64,000 bases of DNA from Phytophthora sp. 'mugwort' (taxonomy: Eukaryota; Oomycota; Peronosporomycetes; Peronosporales; Peronosporaceae). The DNA is taken from positions 1,922,001-1,986,000 of the forward strand of contig JAUCEF010000014.1 of the NCBI GenBank assembly GCA_033558025.1, read 5' to 3'. The notes beneath the pieces were generated by a model. The model was not told where the DNA came from. It made no database searches and saw nothing but the letters and a program-made list of their open reading frames with translations. The translations under genes were made by a program, and so were the position numbers. Below, in pieces: positions 46,910-57,344 of this stretch (positions are counted from its first letter, which is position 1; each line of letters begins with the position of its first letter).

Positions 46910-47077
46910 CCCTGTCGCGGTCCTAGAATAATGGCAGAAACGGCCGAGGTGGGGGGGGGCATTTGGGGTTAAACAATTCGGATGTTAGCTGTTCCCTTGG
47001 TGTCTACCTTTCTGTTATAGCTGAGTGCTGCTAGGTTATGTACCCAAAGGTCCTCCCATTAGACATAAGTATCTACG

Positions 47078-47470
47078 GTGCTCAAGAAAATGAACAGGTG
47101 GGCATCGGGCGCTGGAAGCTCGAGTGCGAGTGGAGCTGGAAGAGCTGACGATCCTGTACCACCGCTGTCACGCAAGCATACGATGAACGCGGTCAAAATG
47201 GTGAAAAGGGGGGGGGACTCCAGTACGCTTGACCCCTACCGTCGAAGAAAGCTGGTCTATTTCAAGCTGCAAAATGTCCGTGATGTTCTCGATGGGTATG
47301 AAACCAGACCGGATCCTGCCGTTGACGCAGCCGTTGCCCTGTTGTGGGACAGAAGGATATATTTATCCAGCACGCTTTGCTGTATGGTGTGAACAAGGCG
47401 GATCGGATCCCCATCGACAACAAGGAAACATGGAAATAAATGATAGATGCGCTGATTGAGGTTATGATCA
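47078..47470 (+). pseudogene. copia gag-like segment
   Basis: The frame begins with a Ser/Gly/Ala-rich leader and continues VYFKLQNVRDVLDGYETRPD, AVDAAVALLWDR. This resembles the W-x-x-x-M-x-x-x-L...L..G...P.. pattern of copia gag. A shift near 47345 passes to a frame reading FIQHALLYGVNKADRIP and ETWK, the typical continuation, followed by a TAA. Confidence 0.5.
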
Positions 47471-47929
47471 AGTAGGAGTTCTCGAGCCCTTCCCACCACG
47501 CTTAACGAGCTGATACAATATGTCCTCAAGCGTGTGTGAACGTCGAGGTCGGGCTGTCAGAGTTTGAAGCCCTGCGGCGTCGGCTCCAATACCTGAAAAA
47601 GGATGTTCCTGATGCGGGTACCCAGCGACGTTGCATGTGCTAGCCGCGAATGCGCATCGGGATGCCATTCGGCAACGGATCAGCTTCCTTCAGTAGGCTT
47701 GACGTCCCAAGAGATGATCCGCTAGCCTCGGAGGCTGGTGGAGCTAGTCCGTTATGGGAAACGGGTGCTCCGCGGAGCCATTTTGCAGCCCCAGATTTAT
47801 CATATACCCGGTCAGCCAGTCCAGGCCCAAACAATAAAACAAGCAGTAGAAAAAGCAGGGACATTAGAGGGATAATGAAAAGGAAAATGTTACAATGACA
47901 AGCGCAAGAAGAATGGTAAGGCTAAGATC

Positions 47930-48790
47930 AGTGAAGTCAGTGGTCGGAACTACAGCGTGGCGCTCCACGACACCGGGTTCTGCACTCATGGCTATACAAA
48001 CCTCGGCGCGACGGTGAACATCGGCAAGGACGTGGACATCGCGTTTGAGGCCTGGGGTGGCCAGAAGATCAGGCAGAGACCTACGGTGATGTAACCATCG
48101 CAGTCGAGAATGAGAGGACTGGTAATCGCGTGGAATTGAAGTTTCGAAAGGCGCGTTATATTTCCACAGGTCGCGTAAGCTATCTGCATCTGGTGCAACT
48201 GACTGGGTTAGTTACTGAAGGGAATGTGAAGATACACATGCAGAAGGTTGGCGGAAGCCCGTTCTACCTATTCAAGACTACGATGCTGACGAGCACAGTG
48301 TATAGCATCCTAAATACCCGAGTATCGCGAGAAATGCGAAGGATTGGAAGTTCCAAGCTCAGTTGGAGATGTAGCATCTGCTGATGGCCCACATTCACCC
48401 CCATGCGCTGTATGATTTTAGGTTAAGAAGAAGCAAAGTGAGTGGGATGGACATCTCCATTACCGATGTGACGCGTGCGATATGTCGATGTGCTTGCTTT
48501 TCCCACGGCACGCGCGTATCGGGCGGTGAGAAACTACTTGATGGTTGCTGTCTGCTATATTGGATTGAGAGCGTTGGCGAGATAATGTATTTCAAGCTGG
48601 TCCCAGATGAGGAGTCGAGGTTTGAGTGGGACTCGATGGCATCGCATCGGAGTGAGGCCATCGCGCACGTCATAATGTCGGTTGGTGAGCTGCTTGCGCA
48701 CAACGACGAGGTCGGAATCATGGCGTCTGACCAGGGGGGGGAAGCTGGTCAATAAGATGATGAAGGTGGTTTTTGGAGCAGTGTGGGACA
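47930..48790 (+). pseudogene. copia protease and integrase fragments
   Basis: The sequence around 47958-47990 encodes VALHDTGFCTHG, which fits the D-(S/T)-G active site of copia proteases. It is followed by DVTIAVENERTGNRVELKF and a YISTGRVSYLHLVQLTGL phrase (48130-48210). The frame 48384-48755 ends HNDEVGIMASDQGG, comparable with the V-x-x-x-x-S-D-N/Q-G-G of the integrase core. Frameshifts divide them. Assignment rests on order and short motifs. Confidence 0.5.
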
Positions 48791-49479
48791 TGTATTGCCT
48801 TCTCCGGTAGGCAAATACCCTGCTTCTCCACCTAATATCGCGCCCCTCCCTCTGCAGTTGGTCGGATATCTACGAGCTGTTACGAGTACGGTCTTGTTTG
48901 AGGTAGCTTGAAGTTAGGGACGCTTAAAGGTTAATGAAGAACGCTTAACTGAAAAATACGATTTCCTAGTTTATTGGAGCTGGCTTCTGTTCTACAGGGA
49001 AGGTTTTACGACTGATTGCTAGACTACGCGGACTACAGCTCCTAGCATTCACTCAGGAATAGTACGTCACACTCAGATGTTCCACTTGGACAGCTCACGT
49101 GCTCCCCGTCCGAGGCATACAATTTGCTGAACAGTGGAACTGTTCAGCCAAGGGAACCGTATCGCCCCGCCCGATTCACTGAATGGACGGTAAGCCCGAA
49201 CGGTTAGGTTGACTCTCCTTGAAACGAAGGGCCCGACCAGACCCCAACCAGGGTACCTCGTAGAGAGCGCACTCGACGCGGATGCCGTCACACCGGGCGG
49301 TGAGTCGCGTAGGCCGCCATTCCTTTGCTAGCGGCATTAGGCACTTCCGCCAAACCGCCGCTCGCACGGCAGCATGACTTTGTCCCATGGCCGATACCCC
49401 TGGCTGGTACACTGCCCACCCGGATGCGTGGCAAGTGCTGGGGTACATATCAAAAACCAGTGGCCGAGCGGTGCAAAAT

Positions 49480-49960
49480 GGGGGCCGAGGCGTTTCCAGA
49501 CGCGGATCTCAGTAAGTGCTAGGAAACAGGTCGCTCAGTGTCCGGGTACGTGCTACAAGCCATTCATGCTTGTTTGATTACCGTAGCAAGCAGCAGTCCA
49601 TCGAGGTGGACGAAACGTGCAGCGCCGAGTGCATCTCGGCGATCCAGTTTCTCACAGAAGTCCAGTGGATTCACAATTTGGGCATGGATTTAAAGATTCC
49701 GCGTCAGCTCACCGTGCTTCATCCGGAAAACCAGAGCGCCATCACGTGCCTGAAGAGAACGAACAAGACGACCAAGATGCACGGCATGGCTCGGAAATAT
49801 CACAAGCTCAAGGATATGGTGTAGAAAAGTTGAAGTGCGGTACTGTCTAGCAGGGGACATGGCGGCTGATTACATTCACAAGCCGTTGAGCATCCGGTTT
49901 GCGAGAATTAGTACCAAGCATCTGTGTGTCGACGTCTTCGGGCAAACGAGTTGTAAGCGA
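49480..49960 (+). pseudogene. copia RNase H fragment
   Basis: DADLSKC, a stop, then ETGRSVSGYV precede a frameshifted RSKQQSIEVDETCSAECISA. LHPENQSAITCLK follows, then KTTKMHGMARKYHKLKDMV and finally GDMAADYIHKPLS. This is the standard order of copia RNase H motifs up to the end of pol. The usual D-N-Q-S Asp is replaced by Glu in PENQSA. Confidence 0.8.
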
Positions 49961-50528
49961 CGACGTCTCCAGTAGGTCGAAGTTGTCCAGGCAGGCCTTA
50001 TCGTCCAGGGGGGTAGAAGCTAGAGTTATTGTCGAACCGCGAAGTCCAGAAGATGTCCAGGCTATTATCCCAGAGAGATGCGCCCGATAGGGTCAGGAGG
50101 CATGAATGTGGTCCATATAACGACCGAGGGAAGATCCCAGCGTTACACTACGGAGACCATATCCGGTGTTTGCTTTTTTTCTCTTTGTGCCCACGCCGCT
50201 GTTGATCTCAGGCGGCCCTCTGCTGGGCCGCTCGTCTCCTCGGAAGAGAGTCAATTCCAAACTGATCTTGTTTTTCTTCTTTACGTTCTCACTGGCTATC
50301 TGCCGACACTACTTCTGTATTCGTTTCTATAAGGCGGCGGCCCTGATCCTAGAGGCATCATTCACGCTCGTCGGGAGCGCGGAGCCGACGGAGTGAGACC
50401 CGCACGGATCACTTACTCCTCCAGCGGAAAATGTTAGCTACTGCCGCGCAAGCGCACGTTCGTGTTATACGACATCGCGGAAGACGAGGCAAGTCTGACT
50501 ACGGTCTTCGTGTAGCGCAGCGACTTTT
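49961..50528. other. probable 3' non-coding end of the copia element
   Basis: A purine-rich stretch (GGGTCAGGAGGCATGAATG, 50089-50107) follows the pol end and could be a polypurine tract preceding an LTR of about 300 bp. I could not find a second LTR copy, so this remains open. Confidence 0.3.
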
Positions 50529-50911
50529 TAACGGCGCAGTGACTCCTCTGGTTGCGCGTCGGCAAACGCTTCGAATAACACAGGGACATCTTGCCGAATC
50601 ACCTTGGCCGGCTCCCAGGAGGCCTCGATGCCGTCCAACCCGATCCATTTGACGAGGATCTCCCATCGATTGATCTCAAGGCTAGGGCGACAGTCTCGAA
50701 GCGTCTCCACCAAGTGACCGCCCTCGTAATAGATGGCTTGTTCCGGCAGTTCTTCGGCTTGCACGGGGGGGGGGGGGGGGGCAATCAGTAGTGGCTCACG
50801 GTACACAATCGGGGCTACTTTTTCATAAATCCTTCTGAATGTATCAAAACCACGATTAATCCATGATTTAATGAAAAGGTGTAAATTTTGGACCACACCT
50901 CTCGATAGCAT
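50529..50911 (-). pseudogene. chromodomain end of a Ty3 chromovirus pol
   Basis: The 127-residue frame has YYEGGHLVETLRDCRP, then WEILVKWIGLDGIEASWEPA and QDVPVLFEAFADA: a good chromodomain with the WxxxxxSWEP core at the C-terminus of a chromovirus integrase. Upstream on this strand the sequence runs into the AT-rich island, so only the pol end remains. A poly-proline stretch in it is caused by the G17 run at 50765-50781. Confidence 0.8.
50765..50781. repeat. G17 homopolymer
   Basis: Seventeen consecutive G residues sit inside the chromodomain fragment. Confidence 0.9.
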
Positions 50912-50960
50912 AATTTAGTAAATATAAGATTCAATATTTTGCCTATATGAAGTTATCCAA

Positions 50961-51000
50961 ATATCAGGATCAAAAATTATAAATGACTTGATCCTGATAT
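50961..51000. repeat. 13-bp perfect inverted repeat at the edge of the AT-rich island
   Basis: ATATCAGGATCAA (50961-50973) is the exact inverse complement of TTGATCCTGATAT (50988-51000), with a 14-base AT-rich loop. The right arm contains the ATCCTGATA motif that also stands upstream of the ORF at 51.8 kb. Confidence 0.9.
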
Positions 51001-51018
51001 GTATTACTAAGTATATAA
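50991..51018 (+). promoter_or_regulatory. candidate promoter, ATCCTGATA + AGTATATAA
   Basis: ATCCTGATAT (50991-51000) is followed by AGTATATAA (51010-51018), 28 bp before the ATG of a 39-codon ORF. The same pair recurs at 51751-51780 with 2 bp different spacing. Confidence 0.5.
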
Positions 51019-51045
51019 GTAGAATACTATATAGTTATCGAGAGT

Positions 51046-51165
51046 ATGGTCATTCCCCTGGCGATCAAGAAAAACCGTCATGTTGTTTGCTTTCCAAGAG
51101 AAGATAACATGATCATTTTTCGCAGAGCCTACCACACCCAGACTGAGCCAAAGAAAGATCCATGA
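51046..51165 (+). CDS. small ORF in the AT-rich island, unknown
   Basis: A 39-residue ORF (MVIPLAIKKNRHVV...) starts 28 bp behind a TATA-like element and ends TEPKKDP. It is too short for family assignment and may be the N-terminal scrap of the next frame. Included because of its promoter position. Confidence 0.3.
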   Translation: MVIPLAIKKNRHVVCFPREDNMIIFRRAYHTQTEPKKDP

Positions 51166-51178
51166 AAAAATCAATCTT

Positions 51179-51727
51179 TTGTTAAGGACGCCTTCAAGCG
51201 AAACTGTTTATATAAGAGCATTGATTACTCACCCAAGCTATTTCGCAGCTTCCAATCTATCAGTATCCACCAAGTTAGGTGACCTTGAAGGATGTTCGAT
51301 ACTTAATATGATTGTGTTCTCGATAGATTTGGAGACTAATGCAGCGGCGTGCACTCGTAAATCGGACAAATGCTATAAAAATACTTTCAATATTTTATCT
51401 TTCGATAATCAGGCAATCTACATAGCTCGTATTGATCAGTTTTGCGTTAGTCAGTTTTGCACTGTTGAGAAATGCGGTAGAGTATTCAATAGCTCTGTCA
51501 CACTCAATAACCATAAGAAGAACTGTAAAGGATCTAAGCCATTGATCGATCCGTTAGCTGGAAAGAGTCATGATGAAGCGATAGATATGATAGAGGCTTT
51601 ACACAAGCTTCCTATTGCTTCTAAAGTGCTATGTCCTGGTGGTTCATCGATAACTCGATGGAACTATGGTCATCATATAACTTCGAAAAAGCATGCAGTA
51701 TGGTGGTCGTCAATTGTAGATACTTAA
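51179..51727 (+). pseudogene. zinc-finger-like segment, possibly N-terminal part of a protein-primed DNA polymerase
   Basis: The open frame has no ATG before 51308. It contains NMIVFSIDLETN, a KNTFNILSFDNQAIYIARI phrase and a finger with CTVEKCGRVF, then L-x-x-H-x-x-x-x-C (LNNHKKNC). In polinton and PLV protein-primed family B polymerases the N-terminal region has this same order: a V-N-V-x-x-(Y/F) strand, a phrase of the NLL-x-(Y/F)-x-x-H-x-x-x-I type, and a C-x2-4-C...L-x-x-H-x4-C finger. No polymerase motif follows; the rest (to 51727) is unrecognised. The family link is a motif-level inference. AT content is visibly higher than in host genes. Confidence 0.4.
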
Positions 51728-51750
51728 AATTATGAGTAATTAATCTTTTA

Positions 51751-51780
51751 ATCCTGATACAGGTCCTCTATAGTATATAA
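51751..51780 (+). promoter_or_regulatory. candidate promoter, second copy of ATCCTGATA + AGTATATAA
   Basis: ATCCTGATAC (51751-51760) precedes AGTATATAA (51772-51780). Downstream a CTATTCACC resembles the TTACTCACC found behind the TATATAA at 51211-51218. This suggests a repeated start-site element in this island. Confidence 0.5.
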
Positions 51781-51842
51781 ATAACAGTGACCTATTCACC
51801 TGAAAATACCAAGCTAACAAGGAACGCTTCAAAGCGAACCAG

Positions 51843-51983
51843 ATGCGGTATTACCTCAAGACGAGAGAAACACGTATCGCTAGGCAAAACACGTACGATA
51901 CAGCCCATAGAGAACAGATTAATACTCGACGTAGGGGGAAGCGCAAATTACTTAAAGCAAACGAGAAAACAGAATCGAATTAA
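51843..51983 (+). CDS. small basic ORF, unknown
   Basis: A 46-residue ORF rich in Arg, Lys and Gln (RQNTYDTAHREQINTRRRGK) starts 63 bp behind the TATA-like element. The A-H-R-E-x-I-x-x-R-R-R pattern resembles short helical repeats seen in small proteins of giant viruses and mobile introns. That similarity is weak. Confidence 0.35.
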   Translation: MRYYLKTRETRIARQNTYDTAHREQINTRRRGKRKLLKANEKTESN

Positions 51984-52086
51984 TTCAAGTATTTCCAAGA
52001 ATATAAAGTTCTATCTTAAGTAAAGTCTAACTAATATATAAAGACTTTTCCACCAGCCGAAATGTACCCACCGATATATAGCAATC

Positions 52087-52305
52087 ATGTTGCCGTACGA
52101 AGTTGAAGGTCTTAGGCGATTGGATATTCCGTACGTCAAATGGAAAGAAAAAAACTATGGCGTGAAGGTGCGAGGACGCACAGGTAAGATGGTTTATATT
52201 GGAAACCCATCTCATCCAAGAAATAAGAAACTAATTGATCGAGAGCAACGCTGGGCTACAGGCCCGAAAATAATGGACAACAGGAACGATCGGTGTAGAC
52301 CGTGA
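52087..52305 (+). pseudogene. basic unknown ORF in the AT-rich island, frameshifted
   Basis: The ATG at 52087 lies about 50 bp behind another TATATAA (52036-52042). The 72-residue frame is basic (YVKWKEKNYGVKVRGRTGKM). After a shift near 52275 it may go on as DRDAIREAEVRQYSIKLYWP and a hydrophobic stretch to about 52460. No family recognised. Confidence 0.4.
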
Positions 52306-52460
52306 TGCAATCCGTGAAGCAGAGGTCCGCCAATACAGTATCAAATTGTATTGGCCAGCAGACATGCCACTAATAAAAACGGCAATTTATGCCACAGCAA
52401 TAGTAAATATTTCCGCAATTTATATTGACTTTATCTATGCTTGTCTACCTGTTCTTCCCA

Positions 52461-53325
52461 TCCCGCTTGTCCTGGTAGGCAGTCCTGTTGGTATGCTCGT
52501 CGACCGACGGGCCACGCAGTGCCCAGCTCCTCCCGCTGAAAATCACCGATGATTTATGGTGACAAGTCGGCTGCCGGCTGCAACGTTGGTCGCGGGAAAC
52601 CAACCCAGCCAACGAACTAGTACGCGTCGCCAGCAACGCTGGATTTCTTCGCGAAGATAAACTCGACCGTGAAGAGGTTGGACCCCTAAAACTCGGACCC
52701 GTCATTTGGGGATGATGTACTGTCATGCTTCTCACCAAGTGACGAGGAGCATCTTTGTATAGGGTCGACCCCCCAACGAGCTCCGCCAGGCACGGGCGTA
52801 TTGGCTGCTGGTGGCGGGGCCACCTTGAACGCTTATCATCGGCCAGTCTGCCGATCCATATGTTGCGCCTACTCTTCCTTGGCATTTCTTAAATACCTAT
52901 TGGTATACCAGTGACACAACATGCAAGTTGAAGTGCACTGCTAATTATAACGGATCGGGATGCCTGAAATATCCACTTTGACGGGATATATATAAATTAT
53001 ATATATAATGCAATTATATCAAATCACAACCTGCTTTTTGGGGATGTTATTCTAACCAATGATATCGCAACATGAAGCCAAAGCCACATTGAAAGAGGGA
53101 TTACGAGTCGAGATGGTCACATGTGCCAGCAAAAATGCTTCTACTTTTTCAATATGAGTGTGTCGAGTTCTGGAATGAGTCTACCAGATTGTCGAGGTGC
53201 TCCTGCAGACAAGTACGATTCAGTTCGATACAACTGAAAGATAGGTTGTTCATGACAGTGTTGCCTAGTCATGCCATCAATAAAGTCAAATAATACCGAA
53301 AGCGAATGTATCGATTGTGCTAAGC
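52461..53325. other. no convincing gene
   Basis: A GC-rich block (52440-52880) looks like a fragment of another repeat, and an AT-rich block with a (TA)n tract follows (52985-53015). Nothing else identified. Confidence 0.4.
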
Positions 53326-54600
53326 TTAAGCATTATTATCTTCGCAAATGCTAGCAACAGTGCTGACATCCCACGTACTGCGGTTGGCACGAAGGAACGA
53401 AAGCTGCTCAAAGTTAGCTGGAAGCATGCAACGGCACTGTGGAGTCATGACGAGCTTGCATTGCAAGAACAAACGCACCACAAGGGCATCAAACATCAGG
53501 AGGACCTCTGCCATATCAGTGTCGTCGCGCTGCAACCGTTTACATATGTTCTCAAACATCTTCAGATGCTCGAAATATGCATCAGCTTCCTGTGTTTGTT
53601 GCCAGTCGGATCAGTTCCTCCACAGCCTCCACCTTCTTGACCTCAGATCGAATCCGTATGTAGCGCTGCATCATCGTAAAAGTTGAAGATCAACGGGTGA
53701 CGTTGCGCTTGACAGGCAAGAGTTATTGAGCTCCGCAATGATGTTCTCGTGACGCAGCGCTACCATGAGAGTATTCACCTCATCCAAAGCGTATCATACG
53801 GCGCAAAGAACTTGTTGACAGCCAAGTTGAACCGGTGACTAGCACAGCGACCAGCGGGATGTCCATCTTGTTCGCAATACTCTGATTTGTAGTGTAGTTG
53901 TCACCCACCAGAATCCCCACCATGTCCTTGGTCTTGTTGTACACGTCAAGTACGTTCTCAAGCAGCTGAACATGAGCATCAGCGGTCTGGGTGCCATCGG
54001 TGAGAGGGAATAGGCGGCCCAGTGGAGCGCGCACTCGCTATCTGCCTCGTAAACAGCGTAGAGGCCGATGTATACAAACCATCATGTGCCCAGCCGTCGA
54101 ACATCAGGCCGAAGAGCGTTCCGAGCTCCTTCTCGAGCTTGAGACCGACTGCGATGGCAATGCCTTCCGTACACTTCTTGACGGCCTGGACTGTCACAAG
54201 TCGCAACTTGCTCATGGCTCGCGTGAGTGAGTACATCTTCAACCTCGTGGATGGGCATGTTCCGCTCATTTATCCACGGGATTCACTGAAATAGATAACC
54301 TATTTCCTCGCACACGAAGTCAAACGACTGCAGGGAACGGCTGGCGCTAGAGACAGATGCTGCGTACTGAGTTTCGTAGCCCGCATGCTGCCCAGCCAGG
54401 TGGGTAATGAGGTTGGAGTATCCGGAGCCCGGAACTTGTGTTCGGTCGGTTTGCAACGAAATAGGCCTTGGCCTAGCGGAGCGAAGAAAAAGAGATGATC
54501 TGTTTGTTGGCGACTATTGTAGTTCACGGAAGATGAAGCTGTGAGTCTCAAAGATTTGTGGGCCTTGCCAAATCACCGGTGGACCGATGCACTGTCAGCC
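53326..54600 (-). pseudogene. hAT-superfamily transposase, decayed
   Basis: Leftwards on the minus strand: a degenerate BED-type finger region (about 54480-54420), GTLFGLMFDGWAHDG (54120-54080, first catalytic Asp region), LFPLTDGTQTADAHV, and LVGDNYTTNQSIANKMDIPL (53900, the GDNxTTN core). After shifts comes MFENICKRLQRDDTDMAEV with LMFDALV (53559-53480), the helical insertion. Frameshifts and stops are frequent. Terminal repeats and the C-terminal dimerisation domain were not found. Confidence 0.8.
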
Positions 54601-54894
54601 AACGAATCGTTGGTGACGTGGCAGCAGTGTGGAGTACTTCACTGCTGATGTCATCGACTTTAGCAAACGACAGCATTGTGTGGTGAAGCTCAAAGGAGGG
54701 CAAACGTGAGCTACTTTTGCCTTACTTTTCAGGCTTACTTTTGCCATATTTATTGCCAATAATGGCCCAATAAAATTGTATTGAAGCGGCCAAATCAAAT
54801 AAAAATATATATCAATAATACATATTTTTATTGGAAATCCCAATATATTACTGTATTGCCATATTTTTAATTCTGACCTCTGTCGTGAAGGTGT

Positions 54895-55210
54895 ATGTCG
54901 AAGACCCGCTACAACAGAATGAAATTTGCTGAAGAATGGTGTTCGCTATCAACGCGCTCAGACTCGGCGCGTAATGAGACCCCGTTCTACCTAGTGTATG
55001 GATGCGTGGGCTCACTCCACTCTATACGCTACGGCAACGCCAGACGGGTCTTGGCAAATAATCAGATGCCTTGATGGCGACGAGAACTTAACAGTCAACA
55101 AGAGAATGCCCCCGAAATGGCCAGAAGTACCAAGCCACTGAGAAGTATCGAGCAGCCAATGATCACAACGATGCGCTGCGCCGCAGAGAAGGTAGCGGTG
55201 CCACGATAAT
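54895..55210 (+). pseudogene. integrase C-terminal fragment of a second Ty3 family
   Basis: The plus strand encodes NETPFYLVYGC (about 54970-55010), the block that follows the integrase core in many Ty3 elements. After a stop, WRRELNSQQENAPEMAR and a frameshifted helical tail follow. It differs from the integrase wording of the other Ty3 elements in the window, so it is a different family. Confidence 0.6.
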
Positions 55211-55225
55211 CGTCCAACGGGGAAA

Positions 55226-55642
55226 TCACAGATCATGGCGAAGATGATCAAGCTGAAGCGACAGCGAGATCTGTTTTCGAATCAAGAAGCGAGTCAAGCT
55301 TGGATTCAGCGCGTCGCCATCGCCGCCGTGATGGTTAGACAACAGGGTAGGGGACCCAAGCGAGTCCGACAGACTCGGGTCGCCGTTTTGACCCGTTGAC
55401 GGGCGGGATCTCGTTATCGCCTCAGGGCATGGGAGACTTATCCGATTCCTCCTCATAGTCCACTAGAGGTCAGGATCCTACTTAGGCGGTTCAGGTGCCT
55501 TGGGGGTCACCTTGGATGCCACCTTGGCAGATCCCTTAGCGGTCGATCCTTTGCCAGACGGCTTAGAGCTCTTAGCCTGCTGCTTGGAAGCAATAGGCCT
55601 GGCAGGCACTTTCGCACCGCTGCCAGATCGAGTCTTTGTCAT
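55226..55642 (-). pseudogene. gag start of the chromovirus-type element (copy 2), truncated
   Basis: From the ATG at 55642 the frame reads MTKTRSGSGAKVPARPIASK, nearly the same as copy 1 at 5428 (+). It continues to KAPEPPK and a stop, and after a shift (55456-55226) to SLSDSLGSP-like sequence also found in copy 1. Homology ends near 55260, where it meets the second-family integrase fragment. Confidence 0.8.
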
Positions 55643-55828
55643 GCTTGAGGCTGACGTGGAAGCCGAGAAGATGAAGAGCACGCGGAAATGCTCGTGCACA
55701 AAAGGAAATGAGCCGGCTGCGGAAACAAACCGCAGCGAAGTCGATGTAATTCGACTTGGAGAGTGAAAGGCGGCGATTTCTTTTCACTCGTCCTGGATGG
55801 TCGGTAAACCGAACCTAAGTGGGGAGGA

Positions 55829-56193
55829 TGTAACGGGGTTATTTGACGACGAGTGCAACGTCACTCTTCAGAGCAGGTGTACCCAAGTACCCTAAGTGAT
55901 GTAGCCAACATCACTATGACGTTAACGGTATTGACGTCATGGATAGATACCACAGAGATGGTACAAAGTCCTCAGAGCCACTCAATAGGATAACATCTAG
56001 GGAACTTTATAAGTGACTAATAGTGAATGTATAGACGCATTAAAAGGGGTCACCTATATATTCAGTCTTAAAAAACTACTAATTTGGTAACAGTCCCACA
56101 GGGCAGGGACTAGTGGACTGCCGTTCACTGAGAGTTTGTATACTCTCCGGAGGTCACACTTCCTGTGCACAAGGTGCTGTGTGCCCGGTCACA
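55829..56193 (-). repeat. LTR of the chromovirus-type element (copy 2)
   Basis: This is the inverse complement of the LTR at 4909-5242, with the same TGTGAC and GTTACA ends. It precedes the gag start on the minus strand. It has about 37 bp more than copy 1 near its 3' end (around 55837-55873). Confidence 0.8.
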
Positions 56194-56271
56194 CATAACT
56201 CGATAGGAAGATATCGAGCATGTGTAGTAGTTGGTCAAGGAGTACAACATCTAGTACTCGAATATTTACAA

Positions 56272-56470
56272 CATGGATGAGACTGCTGAGTTCCTTCACC
56301 ACAATCGCAACAAGGTCATCGAATTCCGTGGGGCCAAGGACGTCAACCTGTAGTCGTTCGGCTTCGAAAAATCTGTTACCGCTGTTTTGTGGCTTCTGCT
56401 TCGGGGCGTAAAAATGAAGCCCTCTATGATCTTGACCTCTTCGTCCTCCATGACGACGAAAGGGGTCAAG
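56272..56470 (+). pseudogene. pogo/Tigger-like DDE transposase fragment
   Basis: The plus strand reads MDETAEFLHHNRNKVIEFRG then AKDVNL, a stop, SFGFEKS and TAVLWLLLRGVKMKPSMIL. This resembles the start of the DDE domain of pogo-type transposases: D-E-T with first catalytic Asp, G-A-K-x-V, then T-x-V-L/V...G...P..I. Only this part remains. Confidence 0.5.
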
Positions 56471-56969
56471 ACCTTTAATTCCCCATCCCTTTAATAGTGC
56501 CCATAATAGTGCCCAATGAAAGGCTACGTGGGGCATTACGTTAGTGCCCCACGGGACAGTATCGCAAGTTTTACAGTATGCACGATGCTGACAATAACCC
56601 AACCTTTGGAGGACTTACTCACGGCAAGTACAACTGCTGCTATTCAAATGTAACAAATTTGTGTACCCTTTCGCATTTGTCTATAGGTCTACTATGGTGT
56701 TTATGACGATGCCAGATCGAACGAGGAATACGACGGGGGTCAGCGGGTAATATACGCTTTCTATAGCCTCTCTCAGTATCATATCGTACGGCGGATCTCG
56801 GTAAGTTTCGGAATGGATATTATCCTATTCAATTCACATCTACACAAACTCTAAGTACATCTTCCTAGCACGGACAATACTGGAGCGGATGGTAGAATCG
56901 TAAGCGTAGTATATTAGTGCAACAAACCCAACTCTCCTTACGTCTGCTGCTATGCTGTACCCTTACCAC
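56471..56969. other. no convincing gene
   Basis: No frame of substance. A short perfect duplication (AATAGTGCCC, 56493-56513) is present. Confidence 0.4.
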
Positions 56970-57344
56970 CTAAGTCCCCTTAGACTCTTCATCCTCATCC
57001 GTCCTGGCGAGGGTGCCGGTCGCATCCTCGATCGCATCCTCGACAGAGACATGCTCCATCTGGACCTCCAGATCGCGCGCCATCAACTCGTCCAGCAGTC
57101 TTGACTCCACTCGTGGCGGCGGGCGATCGTCAGGAGGCGAGCCTCGTCGCGAGTGATGTAAGCCCATCCAGCGTGCGGATCCTGGTTGTTGCCGTGCAGG
57201 TGGCAATACGAGGGTTGGAACGTCGCCTTGATGCGCTTGGGACTGCTCGGGTGGTTGCCTGGACACTGCACCGTCGGGACTAGGTTGACGTTCAGGTGGA
57301 GCTCGACGTCGGAGCAGCATCTTGCAAAGTGTGAGAAAATTCAC
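56970..57344 (-). pseudogene. unknown ORF pair, retroelement- or virus-like
   Basis: A 124-residue Pro/Arg-rich frame and an overlapping frame (57271-57083) with YCHLHGNNQDPHAGWAYITR are open. The latter wording (His/Cys spacing, WAYITRDEARLL) looks like real protein sequence, the former like its shadow. I do not recognise the family. Confidence 0.3.

Larger units (their letters stand above)
47078..49960 (+). mobile_element. decayed Ty1/copia element lacking its RT
   Basis: Gag-, protease-, integrase- and RNase H-like parts follow one another on the plus strand in copia order. The region between 48790 and 49480, where reverse transcriptase should be, holds nothing recognisable. It is divergent to the copia fragment at 45.4-46.9 kb, from which it is separated by only ~170 bp. 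Confidence 0.65.

Noticed and set aside
51179..51727. Stand-alone C2H2 transcription factor
   Set aside because: Only one finger, no ATG for the full frame, and the flanking wording and location fit a viral polymerase N-terminus better.
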